A stretch of DNA of 51,421 bases from JBGYPP01 sp041838515. Lineage in GTDB: Bacteria > Bacillota > Clostridia > Lachnospirales > Lachnospiraceae. Shown here one piece after another: positions 16,550 to 24,265 of the stretch (position 1 is its first letter; each line of letters opens with the position of its first letter). The stretch is taken from NCBI GenBank assembly GCA_041838515.1, contig JBGYPP010000032.1, positions 1-51,421 of the forward strand. Direction: 5' to 3'. The notes under the pieces were generated by a model, which saw nothing but the letters and a program-made list of their open reading frames with translations, had not been told where the DNA came from and ran no database searches. The position numbers and the translations under genes are program-made.

Positions 16550-17035
16550 TCAAAGCTCCAGTTTTACCACCCGGCCGCTGGGCCGGTAGTGTATCAGCTC
16601 AACGCCCGCGGCGTTCAGCATGCGCTTGGAGGCCGTATTTCCCTCCGTTCCATCATATTTGTCCGATTCATACACTATGCGACGTATGCCGGCCTGGATA
16701 ATGGCCTTGGCACATTCCTGGCAGGGGAAGAGAGATACATAGAGTATGGACCCCTCTAAAGACCCTCCCCGGTAATTTAATATGGCGTTCAATTCGCTGT
16801 GGGTGACATAGGCGTACTTGCTCTCCAGCAGTCCCCCCTCCTTGCCCCAGGGGAACTCCTCGTCCGAACAGCCCCAGGGAAAGCCATTGTACCCCAGGGA
16901 TAGGATTTTGTTATCCCTGCTCACTATGCAGGCCCCCACCTGGGTCACCGGATCCTTGGAACGCATGGCCGCCAATTTGGCTATGCCCATAAAGTACTCA
17001 TCCCAGCCCAGATAATCTTCCCTTTTCCCCCCCAT
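16550..17035 (-). CDS. dCMP deaminase (ComEB-like)
   Basis: This 161-residue zinc enzyme converts dCMP to dUMP for dTMP synthesis. The zinc motifs are THSELNAI (His ligand and Glu proton shuttle) and PCQEC (two Cys ligands). The start segment WDEYFMGIAKLAAMRSKDP is typical of dCMP deaminases. Its ribosome site (TAGGAG) includes the stop codon of upp, 8 bases upstream, so the two are tightly coupled. Together they route cytosine and uracil compounds into the UMP/dUMP pools. Confidence 0.92.
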   Translation of the reverse strand: MGGKREDYLGWDEYFMGIAKLAAMRSKDPVTQVGACIVSRDNKILSLGYNGFPWGCSDEEFPWGKEGGLLESKYAYVTHSELNAILNYRGGSLEGSILYVSLFPCQECAKAIIQAGIRRIVYESDKYDGTEGNTASKRMLNAAGVELIHYRPSGRVVKLEL

Positions 17036-17043
17036 ATGCGCTC

Positions 17044-17673
17044 CTACTTGGTGCCGAAAATTCTGTCGCCGGCATCCCCCAGACCCGGCACTATATATCC
17101 GTGGGAGTTCAGCTTCTCATCCAGCGCGCCTATATAGATATCCACATCAGGATGGGCGGCTCGCATCTTGGCCACGCCCTCCGGAGCGGCGATAATGCAC
17201 ATAAAATGGATATGCCGGCAGCCCTTGTCCTTGAGCATCTGTATGGCCGCCACGCTGCTGCCGCCGGTGGCCAGCATGGGATCCACCACAAAGACCTCCC
17301 TCTCTGCGGAATCCTCAGGCAGCTTGCAGTAATATTCCACGGGGTTGAGGGTTTCCGGATCCCTGTACAGGCCTATATGGCCTATCTTGGCCGCCGGTAT
17401 CATTTGCAGCATGCCGTCCACCATGCCCAAGCCTGCCCGCAAAATGGGCACTATGGCCATCTTCTTGCCCTTCAGCTCCTTGGCCAGCGCCTTGCATATG
17501 GGGGTTTCCACCTCCACATCCACCAGGGGAAGATCCCGGGTGGCCTCATAGCAGATCAGCATGGCTATCTCGCTGATGGTCTGGCGGAAATCCTTGGTTC
17601 CGGTTTCCTTTTTCCTTATCAACCCTATCTTATGCTGAATAAGGGGATGGTCCATCACAATGACTTTTGACAT
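17044..17673 (-). CDS. upp: Uracil phosphoribosyltransferase
   Basis: This 209-residue enzyme joins uracil to PRPP to form UMP (pyrimidine salvage). The PRPP-binding loop is VVDPMLATGGSS, and the uracil-binding C terminus has GYIVPGLGDAGDRIFGTK. Length and motifs match the family throughout. A GGAGGT ribosome site precedes the ATG. It ends in TAG, which is part of the ribosome site of the dCMP deaminase. Sua5-RpiB-Upp upstream of atp genes is a common order in Gram-positive bacteria. Confidence 0.98.
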   Translation of the reverse strand: MSKVIVMDHPLIQHKIGLIRKKETGTKDFRQTISEIAMLICYEATRDLPLVDVEVETPICKALAKELKGKKMAIVPILRAGLGMVDGMLQMIPAAKIGHIGLYRDPETLNPVEYYCKLPEDSAEREVFVVDPMLATGGSSVAAIQMLKDKGCRHIHFMCIIAAPEGVAKMRAAHPDVDIYIGALDEKLNSHGYIVPGLGDAGDRIFGTK

Positions 17674-17732
17674 GGTTTACCTCCATTTGATCTATGCCTT
17701 TTGTCTATGCCTTTGGGTCAATATCCTCTTGA

Positions 17733-18170
17733 TTATAAAGCCTGCTTCTCCAGCTTGCCCACCCGGCGGGCATGCCTCTCCTCCCGGCAAAACTCCGTTT
17801 CCAGGAACAAATCCACTATTTCCAGAGCCATTTGCTCTCCCACCACTCCGGCGCCCAGCGCCAGCATATTGGCATCGTTGTGCAATTTGGTCATCTTGGC
17901 CTGGTATCCGCTGGTGCAAAGAGCGCAGCGGATGCCCTCCACCTTATTGGCTGCTATGCTGATGCCTATGCCTGTAGTGCAGATCACTATGCCATAGCGG
18001 CATACGCCCTGAGCCACCAGCTCTGCCGCTGCCTGCCCAAAATCCGGATAATCGCAGGAGTCCAGGCTGTGGCAGCCCACATCCCGTATTGCGCGGCCCT
18101 TTTGCTCCAAATGGCTTATGATGGCCTGTTTGAGTCCAAAACCTCCGTGATCGCTGCCTATGGCTATCAT
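17733..18170 (-). CDS. rpiB: Ribose-5-phosphate isomerase B
   Basis: This 145-residue enzyme interconverts ribulose 5-phosphate and ribose 5-phosphate in the pentose phosphate pathway, supplying PRPP for its neighbour upp. It belongs to the RpiB/LacAB family: MIAIGSDHGGFGLK, the catalytic Cys in ICTTGIGISIAANK, and the HNDANMLALGAGVVG stretch. The ATG at 18170 follows an AAAGGAGG ribosome site; an in-frame TTG at 18194 is unlikely. It lies 30 bases after sua5. Confidence 0.96.
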   Translation of the reverse strand: MIAIGSDHGGFGLKQAIISHLEQKGRAIRDVGCHSLDSCDYPDFGQAAAELVAQGVCRYGIVICTTGIGISIAANKVEGIRCALCTSGYQAKMTKLHNDANMLALGAGVVGEQMALEIVDLFLETEFCREERHARRVGKLEKQAL

Positions 18171-18200
18171 CCGTCCTCCTTTGCCCAGGGCCAAGCCCCT

Positions 18201-19268
18201 CTAGACATACACCAGATCTCCTCCCGATGCGCGGCGAAATCTATCCCCCAGCGCGCCCTGCATATCCTCCTGCCAGAGCCAGGCGGCAAAAATCCAGTCC
18301 GCGCCCGCCTGATCACAGCTTCGCAGGTGGGCGTACAGGCGCCTGCCGGCCTCACCGGAATCTGACACCGGCCCCATATCCAGGAGTATATCCGCCTGAT
18401 AAGCCGCCAAATCCTCTGTGGGCGCCAATATGGCCACACGCTGACCCTCACCGCGCAGCCTGTCCGCCTCCGCCTGTATATAGGCCGCCACGGCCAGAGC
18501 CCGGCCGCATACCAGCCGCATACGCCCCCGAGGCGCATAATGCCTGTACTTCATGCCCGGCGCCCTGGGTTTTCCCTGCTCCAGACCGGTGTCCAGCGCC
18601 AGAACCCGACCCAGGGTACGCTCCAGTTCCCGCCTGTCCAGGGAACCGGCGCGCAGCAGCAGGGGAGTAGCCCCGCTCATATCCACCACGGCGGATTCCA
18701 GCCCCAAATCACAGGCATGGCCGCCGTCCAGCACCATATCTATTCGCCCCTGCATATCCTCCCACACATGGGCAGCCCGGGTGGGGCTGGGCCTGCCGGA
18801 GCGGTTGGCGCTGGGCGCGGCCACATACCCCCCTGCCCGGGAGATAAACTCCCTGGCCAGGGCCAGGCCGGGCAGCCGCACAGCCACTGTGTCCAGGCCG
18901 CCTGTGGTGGCCGAGGGCACCCGTCCGCTCTTGGGAAACACCAAGGTCAGAGGTCCCGGCCAAAACCGCTCTATCAGGGGAGCGGCCACAGCCATGGCCC
19001 GGCTGCCCCTCTCCCCCTCCTCCACCAGCAGCGGCAGATCCTCCAGCCTGGAGATATGCACAATCAGGGGATTGTCCGAGGGCCTGCCCTTGGCCTCGTA
19101 TATTTTTTTGGCCGCATCCGGAGAGAGCGCATCCCCTCCCAGGCCATATACCGTTTCTGTAGGAAAAGCCACCAGGCCTCCCTGCCGCAGCAAGGCGCCG
19201 GCGGCCTCCAGCAGAGTCTCCCTATCCCGGGCATCCGGCCCAACATATTCCATGCGTGTTTTCATCAT
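18201..19268 (-). CDS. sua5: L-threonylcarbamoyladenylate synthase (Sua5 type)
   Basis: This protein of up to 355 residues makes threonylcarbamoyl-AMP from threonine, bicarbonate and ATP, the first step of the t6A37 modification of ANN-decoding tRNAs. The YrdC domain (about 15-200) has FPTETVYGLGGDA, the KGRPSDNPLIVHI loop and SANRSGRPSPT. The second domain (about 225-355), with PGMKYRHYAP at the linker, marks the long Sua5 form. Start codons at 19268 and 19265 are adjacent and no ribosome site is seen. The -10 box lies only 4 bases upstream of the first ATG, so the mRNA is probably leaderless from 19265. Confidence 0.95.
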   Translation of the reverse strand: MMKTRMEYVGPDARDRETLLEAAGALLRQGGLVAFPTETVYGLGGDALSPDAAKKIYEAKGRPSDNPLIVHISRLEDLPLLVEEGERGSRAMAVAAPLIERFWPGPLTLVFPKSGRVPSATTGGLDTVAVRLPGLALAREFISRAGGYVAAPSANRSGRPSPTRAAHVWEDMQGRIDMVLDGGHACDLGLESAVVDMSGATPLLLRAGSLDRRELERTLGRVLALDTGLEQGKPRAPGMKYRHYAPRGRMRLVCGRALAVAAYIQAEADRLRGEGQRVAILAPTEDLAAYQADILLDMGPVSDSGEAGRRLYAHLRSCDQAGADWIFAAWLWQEDMQGALGDRFRRASGGDLVYV

Positions 19269-19271
19269 TTC

Positions 19272-19301
19272 ATTATATCATGCCCAGACCCAGCCAGGCA
19301 A
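19272..19301 (-). promoter_or_regulatory. Promoter of the sua5-rpiB-upp operon (leaderless configuration)
   Basis: On the minus strand: -35 TTGCCT (19301-19296), 18-bp spacer, -10 TATAAT (19277-19272). The expected transcription start, about 7 bases on, coincides with the second ATG of sua5 (19265-19263). Confidence 0.65.
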
Positions 19302-19376
19302 GACGGAGGCTTGGGGCGGGCGGAGGCGAGGTCTAATTCGCTTTCCAGTTTTTTCTAAACGGCTAAGCGTTCATCT

Positions 19377-19814
19377 TCAGTCCTCATCCCCCAGACCAGC
19401 CTCCCATACAGCCTCCTGCACGCAGCGCACGCATCCCTCCAGATCCCTCTCTATCTGCCTTCCCCAGAAGCGCAGCACCCTCCATCCCAAAAAGCCCAAC
19501 TGCCTCTCCACCTCCCCATCCCTTTGACGGTTGCGGCATATCTTGGCAGTCCAATACGCCGCCCGGCTGCCCCTGGCAAGGCGTTCCTGCAACTCCTCCC
19601 AATCTTTACCATGGAAGAACTCGCTATCGCAAAATATAGCTATACGGTAGCGGTGCAGGGCCAGATCCGGGCTGCCCGGCAGGCTTTTGTCATTCTTTTT
19701 GTAACGCAGACCCAGACTCCACAGAGCCTTTTGCAATCTCTTCTCTATGGAGCTGCCCTTGCTCTTGATCCTGCGCATACAACGGCTGCGCTGCCGGGGT
19801 GTAAGCCTGTCCAT
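19377..19814 (-). CDS. vsr: Very-short-patch-repair (Vsr)-type endonuclease
   Basis: This 145-residue protein starts at ATG 19814 (MDRLTPRQRSRCMRRIKSKG) after a GAGAGGGGG ribosome site. The core GSPDLALHRYRIAIFCDSEFFHGKDW is the Vsr PDDEXK-like active site in the variant with FCDSEFFHGKDW, seen in many Gram-positive Vsr proteins. The C terminus has FLGWRVLRFWGRQI. Vsr enzymes nick next to T:G mismatches created by deamination of 5-methylcytosine. They normally sit beside a C5-methyltransferase gene, but the only one in this window is about 13 kb away (4729-5961), separated by the atp operon. Catalytic residues look complete. Confidence 0.88.
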   Translation of the reverse strand: MDRLTPRQRSRCMRRIKSKGSSIEKRLQKALWSLGLRYKKNDKSLPGSPDLALHRYRIAIFCDSEFFHGKDWEELQERLARGSRAAYWTAKICRNRQRDGEVERQLGFLGWRVLRFWGRQIERDLEGCVRCVQEAVWEAGLGDED

Positions 19815-19923
19815 ATTCCCCCTCTCACCGGCCTTGCCCGCCGGGGCCAATCTTGATATACTTATTTTAATTATACCATGCCCGGACCGTCTGTGGCATA
19901 CGGCCTGGCACGAGGAGGGGGAG

Positions 19924-20283
19924 ATGAACCTGTTTTTTCTGGAGCATTTGATAGACTGGGTATTGATACTGGTCATACCGGCCATAGAGCTCATGGGCAT
20001 ATTTATCGTCTGCTGGAGCGCATTAAAAGCCTTTTGGAATTATCTCCACTGCCAGCTCTTACGCAGCTGCCGGCAGAGCAATTTCAAAATTGACCTGGCC
20101 AACGGCCTGGCCACGGCCCTGGAGTTTAAGATGGCATCGGAGATTCTAAAGACTGTCATAGTCCGGGATCAGTCCGAACTGATTATACTGGGCGCCGTCA
20201 TTGTACTGCGCGCCATACTCAGCTTTCTTATACACTTTGAAATCAAGGCCCACAAACAGGAGTGTTCCGAGCCTCCGGCCTAG
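19924..20283 (+). CDS. DUF1622-family membrane protein
   Basis: This 119-residue protein starts at ATG 19924 with a GAGGAGGGGG ribosome site. The first membrane helix spans about residues 8-32 (LIDWVLILVIPAIELMGIFI), then comes a conserved polar middle with LANGLATALEFKMASEILKTV, then a second hydrophobic stretch (about 85-110, LIILGAVIVLRAILSFLI). This pattern matches DUF1622, whose function is unknown. It is transcribed toward the amidase gene, and the two stop codons share the four bases CTAG at 20280-20283. Confidence 0.82.
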   Translation: MNLFFLEHLIDWVLILVIPAIELMGIFIVCWSALKAFWNYLHCQLLRSCRQSNFKIDLANGLATALEFKMASEILKTVIVRDQSELIILGAVIVLRAILSFLIHFEIKAHKQECSEPPA

Positions 20284-21287
20284 CGGGGATGTTCGGCCAG
20301 ATATCGCTCTATACCCTTTACCATACCCTCCACCATGGCCGCCTGGTACTGGGCCGTGGCCAGCAGCGCATCCTCCTGGGCATTGGACATATACCCCATC
20401 TCCACTATCGTCACAGGCACCTGGCTCCAATTGATGCCGCTCATCGTGTCTGTTTCCCACAGCCTGTCCTTCTCACAACCCGTGGCCGCCAAAATCTCCT
20501 CCAGCACAGCCTCCGAAAGGGCGCGGCTGCGCTGGTACAGATGCCCGTTATAGGGATTGTCCGCTGTCTGACATATGGTCATAGCCCCTTTTTTGTCCGG
20601 ATCCGCCGATCCATTGGCATGTATGCGCAAAAAGGCATCCGCCCCAGCTTCATTGGCTATAGCCGCCCTCTGGGCATTGCTGATATCCACATCGTGGCCG
20701 GATCGCACCTGCACCACCCTATATCCCCTGGCCAGCAATTCCTCCTCCAGAGCCAGCGCCACCTGCAAATTCAACTCATACTCGTAGAGGCCGCTGGCCA
20801 CACCCTTGGTTCCACCGGTCACCTTGGCCTTGGTGGCCGCCGCCCCTGGGCCTATGGGCTCCTGACCGCTGTTTCCCTTTCTCTGGTGGCCGGCATCTAT
20901 AACTATGCAATACTGTGCGTTTTCCTCCTTGTAGACGACTCCGGAGCCTCCTGACGGCGTTTCTGACACCTGGGCAGCGCCGACTTCTCCATCCTCTATC
21001 GACTGAGAACTCTCCGCCCTTGGCTCGGCCTTGCTTGCCAAGCCTTGGGCATCCTCCACAACCGTCAGCGCTGCCGCCCCGGGCTCCATGGCCTGCTCCA
21101 GCCTGCCGTCCATCGCCTCCAGCCTCTTCCTACTCCCCCAGCCCGCATCTACCTCTTCCAAGGCCTGTCTAACATTAACAGCCCTGGCCCCGCCATCCTC
21201 CACCCGGCCGGCACCTTGACAGGCTGTCAACAGGCACAATAGCGCTATCCACAATTTCCACACTGGCTCTTGTACTCCCTGGGGCAT
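20280..21287 (-). CDS. N-acetylmuramoyl-L-alanine amidase, lipoprotein (Amidase_3)
   Basis: This 335-residue protein starts at ATG 21287. A signal with lipobox LLTAC (about residues 17-23) predicts lipid attachment and an outer-membrane-face location. A low-complexity spacer (about 25-125) leads to the Amidase_3 domain (about 130-335). The zinc ligands are the His of VIDAGHQRKGN, the Glu of SGLYEYELNLQ and the His of LRIHANGS, with the catalytic Glu of TIVEMGYMSN. It cuts the bond between N-acetylmuramic acid and the L-alanine of the stem peptide. An upstream in-frame ATG would put 18 residues before the signal and overlap the dfx terminator, so the shorter start is preferred. Confidence 0.9.
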   Translation of the reverse strand: MPQGVQEPVWKLWIALLCLLTACQGAGRVEDGGARAVNVRQALEEVDAGWGSRKRLEAMDGRLEQAMEPGAAALTVVEDAQGLASKAEPRAESSQSIEDGEVGAAQVSETPSGGSGVVYKEENAQYCIVIDAGHQRKGNSGQEPIGPGAAATKAKVTGGTKGVASGLYEYELNLQVALALEEELLARGYRVVQVRSGHDVDISNAQRAAIANEAGADAFLRIHANGSADPDKKGAMTICQTADNPYNGHLYQRSRALSEAVLEEILAATGCEKDRLWETDTMSGINWSQVPVTIVEMGYMSNAQEDALLATAQYQAAMVEGMVKGIERYLAEHPR

Positions 21288-21303
21288 CCGGACCCCTCTA
21301 TCG

Positions 21304-21337
21304 AAAAAATGGCATCGCCCCCAGGACAATGCCATTT
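21304..21337 (-). terminator. Terminator after the ferritin-desulfoferrodoxin transcript
   Basis: On the minus strand the outer stem AAATGGCAT / ATGCCATTT is extended by five more pairs, two of them G-U, and followed by a run of T. It lies 28 bases after the dfx stop and separates that transcript from the amidase. Confidence 0.8.
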
Positions 21338-21364
21338 CCACCTCTCATATACAATCTTCCAGAC

Positions 21365-21739
21365 TTAGTTGCCGCTTTTCCAAAGGCCGTGCAGATTGCA
21401 ATACTCATATGCCGCCACAGGCGCATCCCCCTCAGCCAGTGCAAATACCGCCTCCGGAACCTCTCCGGGATTGAGATTGGCCAGCTGAAATCCCTTCTTG
21501 GTTTTCAGCGCCACAAAACCTATATAATGCTCTTCCAGCATGGGATGTGCCACGCTGCCCACGGACACCTTTACCAGATTGCCCTCCTGGGAAATCACAG
21601 GCACATGCTTCTCCTGGGCACCGTCCGTAGTGCCAGGCACCAGCTCCTGCATCTTTTCCCCGCAACAGACGGCGGCCACACCCTTGTCCTCTACATACAG
21701 CAGTATGTTCTTGCAGTGATTGCATTTGACAAATTTCAT
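21365..21739 (-). CDS. dfx: Desulfoferrodoxin (superoxide reductase)
   Basis: This 124-residue protein reduces superoxide to hydrogen peroxide without making oxygen, a defence typical of strict anaerobes. The N-terminal desulforedoxin-like domain binds one iron (Cys of MKFVKCNHCK and of VCCGEKM). The C-terminal catalytic domain has EKHVPVI, then SVAHPMLEEHYIGF and CNLHGLW, which hold the four His and one Cys ligands of the reactive iron. It follows the ferritin stop by 19 bases with an AAGGAGG site, so the two are co-transcribed. It ends in TAA. Confidence 0.95.
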   Translation of the reverse strand: MKFVKCNHCKNILLYVEDKGVAAVCCGEKMQELVPGTTDGAQEKHVPVISQEGNLVKVSVGSVAHPMLEEHYIGFVALKTKKGFQLANLNPGEVPEAVFALAEGDAPVAAYEYCNLHGLWKSGN

Positions 21740-21758
21740 ATCTTCCTCCTTGTTCGCA

Positions 21759-22268
21759 CTACAGCGTCAAACTGGGCGGCGCATACGCCCTGGCCTTCAA
21801 CTCCGCATCCAGCAGATACAAGCCCTTGGCATCATGGCCAAAAAGCTCCATCTTGGTCAACAGATCCGAGGCGTTCTTCTCCTCCTCGCCCTGCTCCTTG
21901 ACAAACCAGTCCAAAAATTGTGTAGTGCGGAAGTCCTTGACCTGACTGGCCTCATGGTAAATATTGTGTATGGAGGCCGTCACATACTTCTCATGCTCCA
22001 ACGCCAGGCGCAGTCCGTCCTGCAAATTCTCCAACTTGGCATCCGGAGCGGCTATGGCCTTCAACTGCACCTTTTGGTTGTTCTCCTGGAGATAATGGTA
22101 GAAGAGCATGGCATGATCCTTTTCCTCCCTGGCCTGCACCTCGTACCAGTGGGCAAATCCGTCCAAGCCCTTGTCCGCATAATAATTTGATATTTCCAAA
22201 TACAGATATGAGGAATAAAATTCCTTATTCACCTGTTCCTGCAATAATTCTATCACTTTCGTTTCCAT
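21759..22268 (-). CDS. ftn: Ferritin, non-heme iron storage
   Basis: A 169-residue four-helix ferritin. The ferroxidase centre ligands are visible as the Glu of QVNKEFYSSYLYLE, the EVQAREEKDHAMLF pair and, in helix D, KEQGEEEKNASDLL. The ATG at 22268 (METKVIELLQ) has a GGGAGGTGG ribosome site; an in-frame TTG two codons earlier is unlikely. It oxidises and stores iron as a 24-mer shell. Being paired with desulfoferrodoxin suggests a common oxidative-stress or iron response. Confidence 0.95.
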   Translation of the reverse strand: METKVIELLQEQVNKEFYSSYLYLEISNYYADKGLDGFAHWYEVQAREEKDHAMLFYHYLQENNQKVQLKAIAAPDAKLENLQDGLRLALEHEKYVTASIHNIYHEASQVKDFRTTQFLDWFVKEQGEEEKNASDLLTKMELFGHDAKGLYLLDAELKARAYAPPSLTL

Positions 22269-22354
22269 AGGCAAGCCACCTCCCTTTCCTTTAGCCCATT
22301 GCTCTGGCCTGCTTTTTATTTTAGCGCATTCCCCATCCCAAGGCTATCCCTGTT

Positions 22355-24061
22355 TTAGGAATTTTTCCTATTATTCTCCAGTTTTTTCAGACCTTTACAC
22401 TCGCCTAGCCCCCTATCCCCCCGCAGCCAAGCCCAACCCATGCCCATCAACACACAAACTGTAGCGGCATTTAGGCTTTGCTGAAAGCTGACAGCATTGT
22501 TCCACTGGTAAGCCGCCATAGACAACAGAGCTATGCCGCAGCCATGACGGCCGGCCAAGCTTCCACGCCATAAGCCTGCCGTCAGCACTCCCCAGAGCAA
22601 ACCATGGGCCAGCAGGCCGGCCAAGCCCAGGTTGACCAGTATGCTCAGCCATTCATTGTGGGCATTAGACAGCACCGCCTGGCCAAAATGCGCTTGCAGC
22701 AGCGCCTGCAGCTCACTGCCACCCCGCTCATACAGCCAGAAGCCCATGCAATCCGGACCTACGCCCCAGAGTCGTTTTCCCCAATCTCCCTGCCAGAAAA
22801 TATGGGCGCCGGCCAGCCAGGTCATGCCCCTCTTGCTGCCCCAGTCCAAGCCAAAGCCCAGGGGCTCCCACCAGGGCGCCGGCGAGAAGCCGTATCGTCC
22901 AAAGCTGGTCAAGGCCAATGCCCAGACACCCAAGGCCAAAATGCCAGTCAAGGCCAGCAGCTTCAGGCCCAGATGCCCGTCTCTAGGCGCATATCTGCGC
23001 CTGCCCAGCGCAAAAGCCCCAGCGGACAGCAGGACAAACACGGCTCCAGGACCGGGCCGGCACAGGGCCAGCAGGATTTGTTCCCTATAGGTCAGAGCCT
23101 GGGGAAAGGCCCAGATCAGCATCCACAGCCCCGCCAAAACAGCCGCCGTCAAGGCCCAAATGCGCCCCAGGCCGGCCAGACCCTCATCCAAACGTCCGTC
23201 CAGGCTCAGCAAGAACAAGACTAGGTTCATGCCTCCATAGGCCAAAAGCGCGCTGCTGCTGCCCTGGGTGAACAGACTGACTAACAGCAGGGCCGAATAG
23301 ATCCAGCCAAAGCCCTTCCAGAACCTCCCCCGCCGCCCCAGCAGGGCGGACCAGCCCCCGGGCAGCCACAGCGCATATAAGCCCAGACCGCAGGCTAGCC
23401 CCAGATAGGCGCAGTACCAGTTGATATTTCCCACTGTAGAGATAAAATCCGGCTTGCGCCACTCCATATCCAGGCAGTAGATGCCAAATCTGTCCAGAAT
23501 GCCTAGCGCCGCCACGACAAGAGAGGTCCCCGCCATTGCCAGCCAGGGCCATGGCCGGGGCTTCCAGAAGCAGGCCAACAGCACCATGCCCACCAACAGG
23601 CCCCATTGGGCAAAGGCTCCCATGTACCAACCTTCCTTGCCCCAAAATCCCCGCAGGCCAAATTCCGATGTCCACAGGGAGATGCCCACAGCCAGGGCGA
23701 AGACTGCCGCAGCAGCCGGCGCCATCAGGCCCAGCCCGGTCCAGTCCCTGCCCAGAGGGCCTATCGGATGACCTGAAGCGCCTCCTATCCGCCCCTCTCT
23801 TTGCCGGACCTGTCGATCTCCGCCCTGTACCAGCCCGCCCAATGCCCACAGGGCCAAAAGCAGAGCCGCCGCCCCTCCCAGCCCCAGGGAGGTGTACCGG
23901 AGGAACATGGCCTTATCCGTGCCTATACGCCCAAATCCTTGGGTAAAATACAGCGGCTGCACCGCCAATATGGCTGCAATATAGAGAGAAGCCAGGCCGT
24001 CCAGCACGCTTCTTGCCCAAAGCTGCACCCTCGCCCCGGCCTCAGACATCCTTTTACGCAT
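22355..24061 (-). CDS. O-antigen ligase/polymerase-like polytopic membrane protein
   Basis: This protein of about 568 residues has around 12 hydrophobic segments. A large loop before the last helices (about residues 400-470) contains WGVGPDCMGFWLYERG and SNAHNEWLSILVNLGLAGLL. The His-Asn-Glu with an adjacent Leu-rich helix is the signature of the Wzy_C/WaaL O-antigen ligase superfamily. Members join or polymerise lipid-linked glycans at the outer face of the membrane; in a Gram-positive host it could serve capsule, wall-glycan or glycoprotein assembly. It starts at ATG 24061, since the upstream TTG overlaps the SRP RNA promoter. No adjacent sugar genes; the target is unknown. Confidence 0.75.
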   Translation of the reverse strand: MRKRMSEAGARVQLWARSVLDGLASLYIAAILAVQPLYFTQGFGRIGTDKAMFLRYTSLGLGGAAALLLALWALGGLVQGGDRQVRQREGRIGGASGHPIGPLGRDWTGLGLMAPAAAAVFALAVGISLWTSEFGLRGFWGKEGWYMGAFAQWGLLVGMVLLACFWKPRPWPWLAMAGTSLVVAALGILDRFGIYCLDMEWRKPDFISTVGNINWYCAYLGLACGLGLYALWLPGGWSALLGRRGRFWKGFGWIYSALLLVSLFTQGSSSALLAYGGMNLVLFLLSLDGRLDEGLAGLGRIWALTAAVLAGLWMLIWAFPQALTYREQILLALCRPGPGAVFVLLSAGAFALGRRRYAPRDGHLGLKLLALTGILALGVWALALTSFGRYGFSPAPWWEPLGFGLDWGSKRGMTWLAGAHIFWQGDWGKRLWGVGPDCMGFWLYERGGSELQALLQAHFGQAVLSNAHNEWLSILVNLGLAGLLAHGLLWGVLTAGLWRGSLAGRHGCGIALLSMAAYQWNNAVSFQQSLNAATVCVLMGMGWAWLRGDRGLGECKGLKKLENNRKNS

Positions 24062-24078
24062 TTTTCCATCCCTGGTTA

Positions 24079-24107
24079 TTGACAAAAAAATTATCTTCGC
24101 CTACACT
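24079..24107 (+). promoter_or_regulatory. SRP RNA promoter
   Basis: -35 TTGACA (24079-24084), 17-bp spacer, -10 TACACT (24102-24107), about 18 bases upstream of the RNA stem. Confidence 0.8.
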
Positions 24108-24124
24108 GGTTTTGGAGTTTTTTT

Positions 24125-24238
24125 GATACAGATTCTCCGGTCTTGCGCAATAGGCTCCCCGAACCGTGTCAGGTCGGGAACGAAGCAGCACTAAGGTGGA
24201 CAGCCTATGTGCCGCAAGGGCGCCGGAGGGTCTGTATC
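24125..24238 (+). ncRNA. ffs: Signal recognition particle RNA (small, 4.5S-type)
   Basis: This 114-nt stretch folds into one long hairpin: GATACAGA (24125-24132) pairs with TCTGTATC (24231-24238), and ATAGGCT pairs with AGCCTAT nearer the tip. The tip GTCAGGTCGGGAACGAAGCA is the conserved Ffh-binding region, with the GGAA tetraloop and the asymmetric loop. The pair closing the tetraloop is G-C instead of the more familiar C-G, a compensated change. It lacks an Alu domain, so it is the short bacterial form. A T-rich tract (24251-24256) follows. With Ffh it targets membrane and secreted proteins. Confidence 0.93.
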
Positions 24239-24265
24239 AGGGAAACTCTCTTTTTATTCCGCCTG

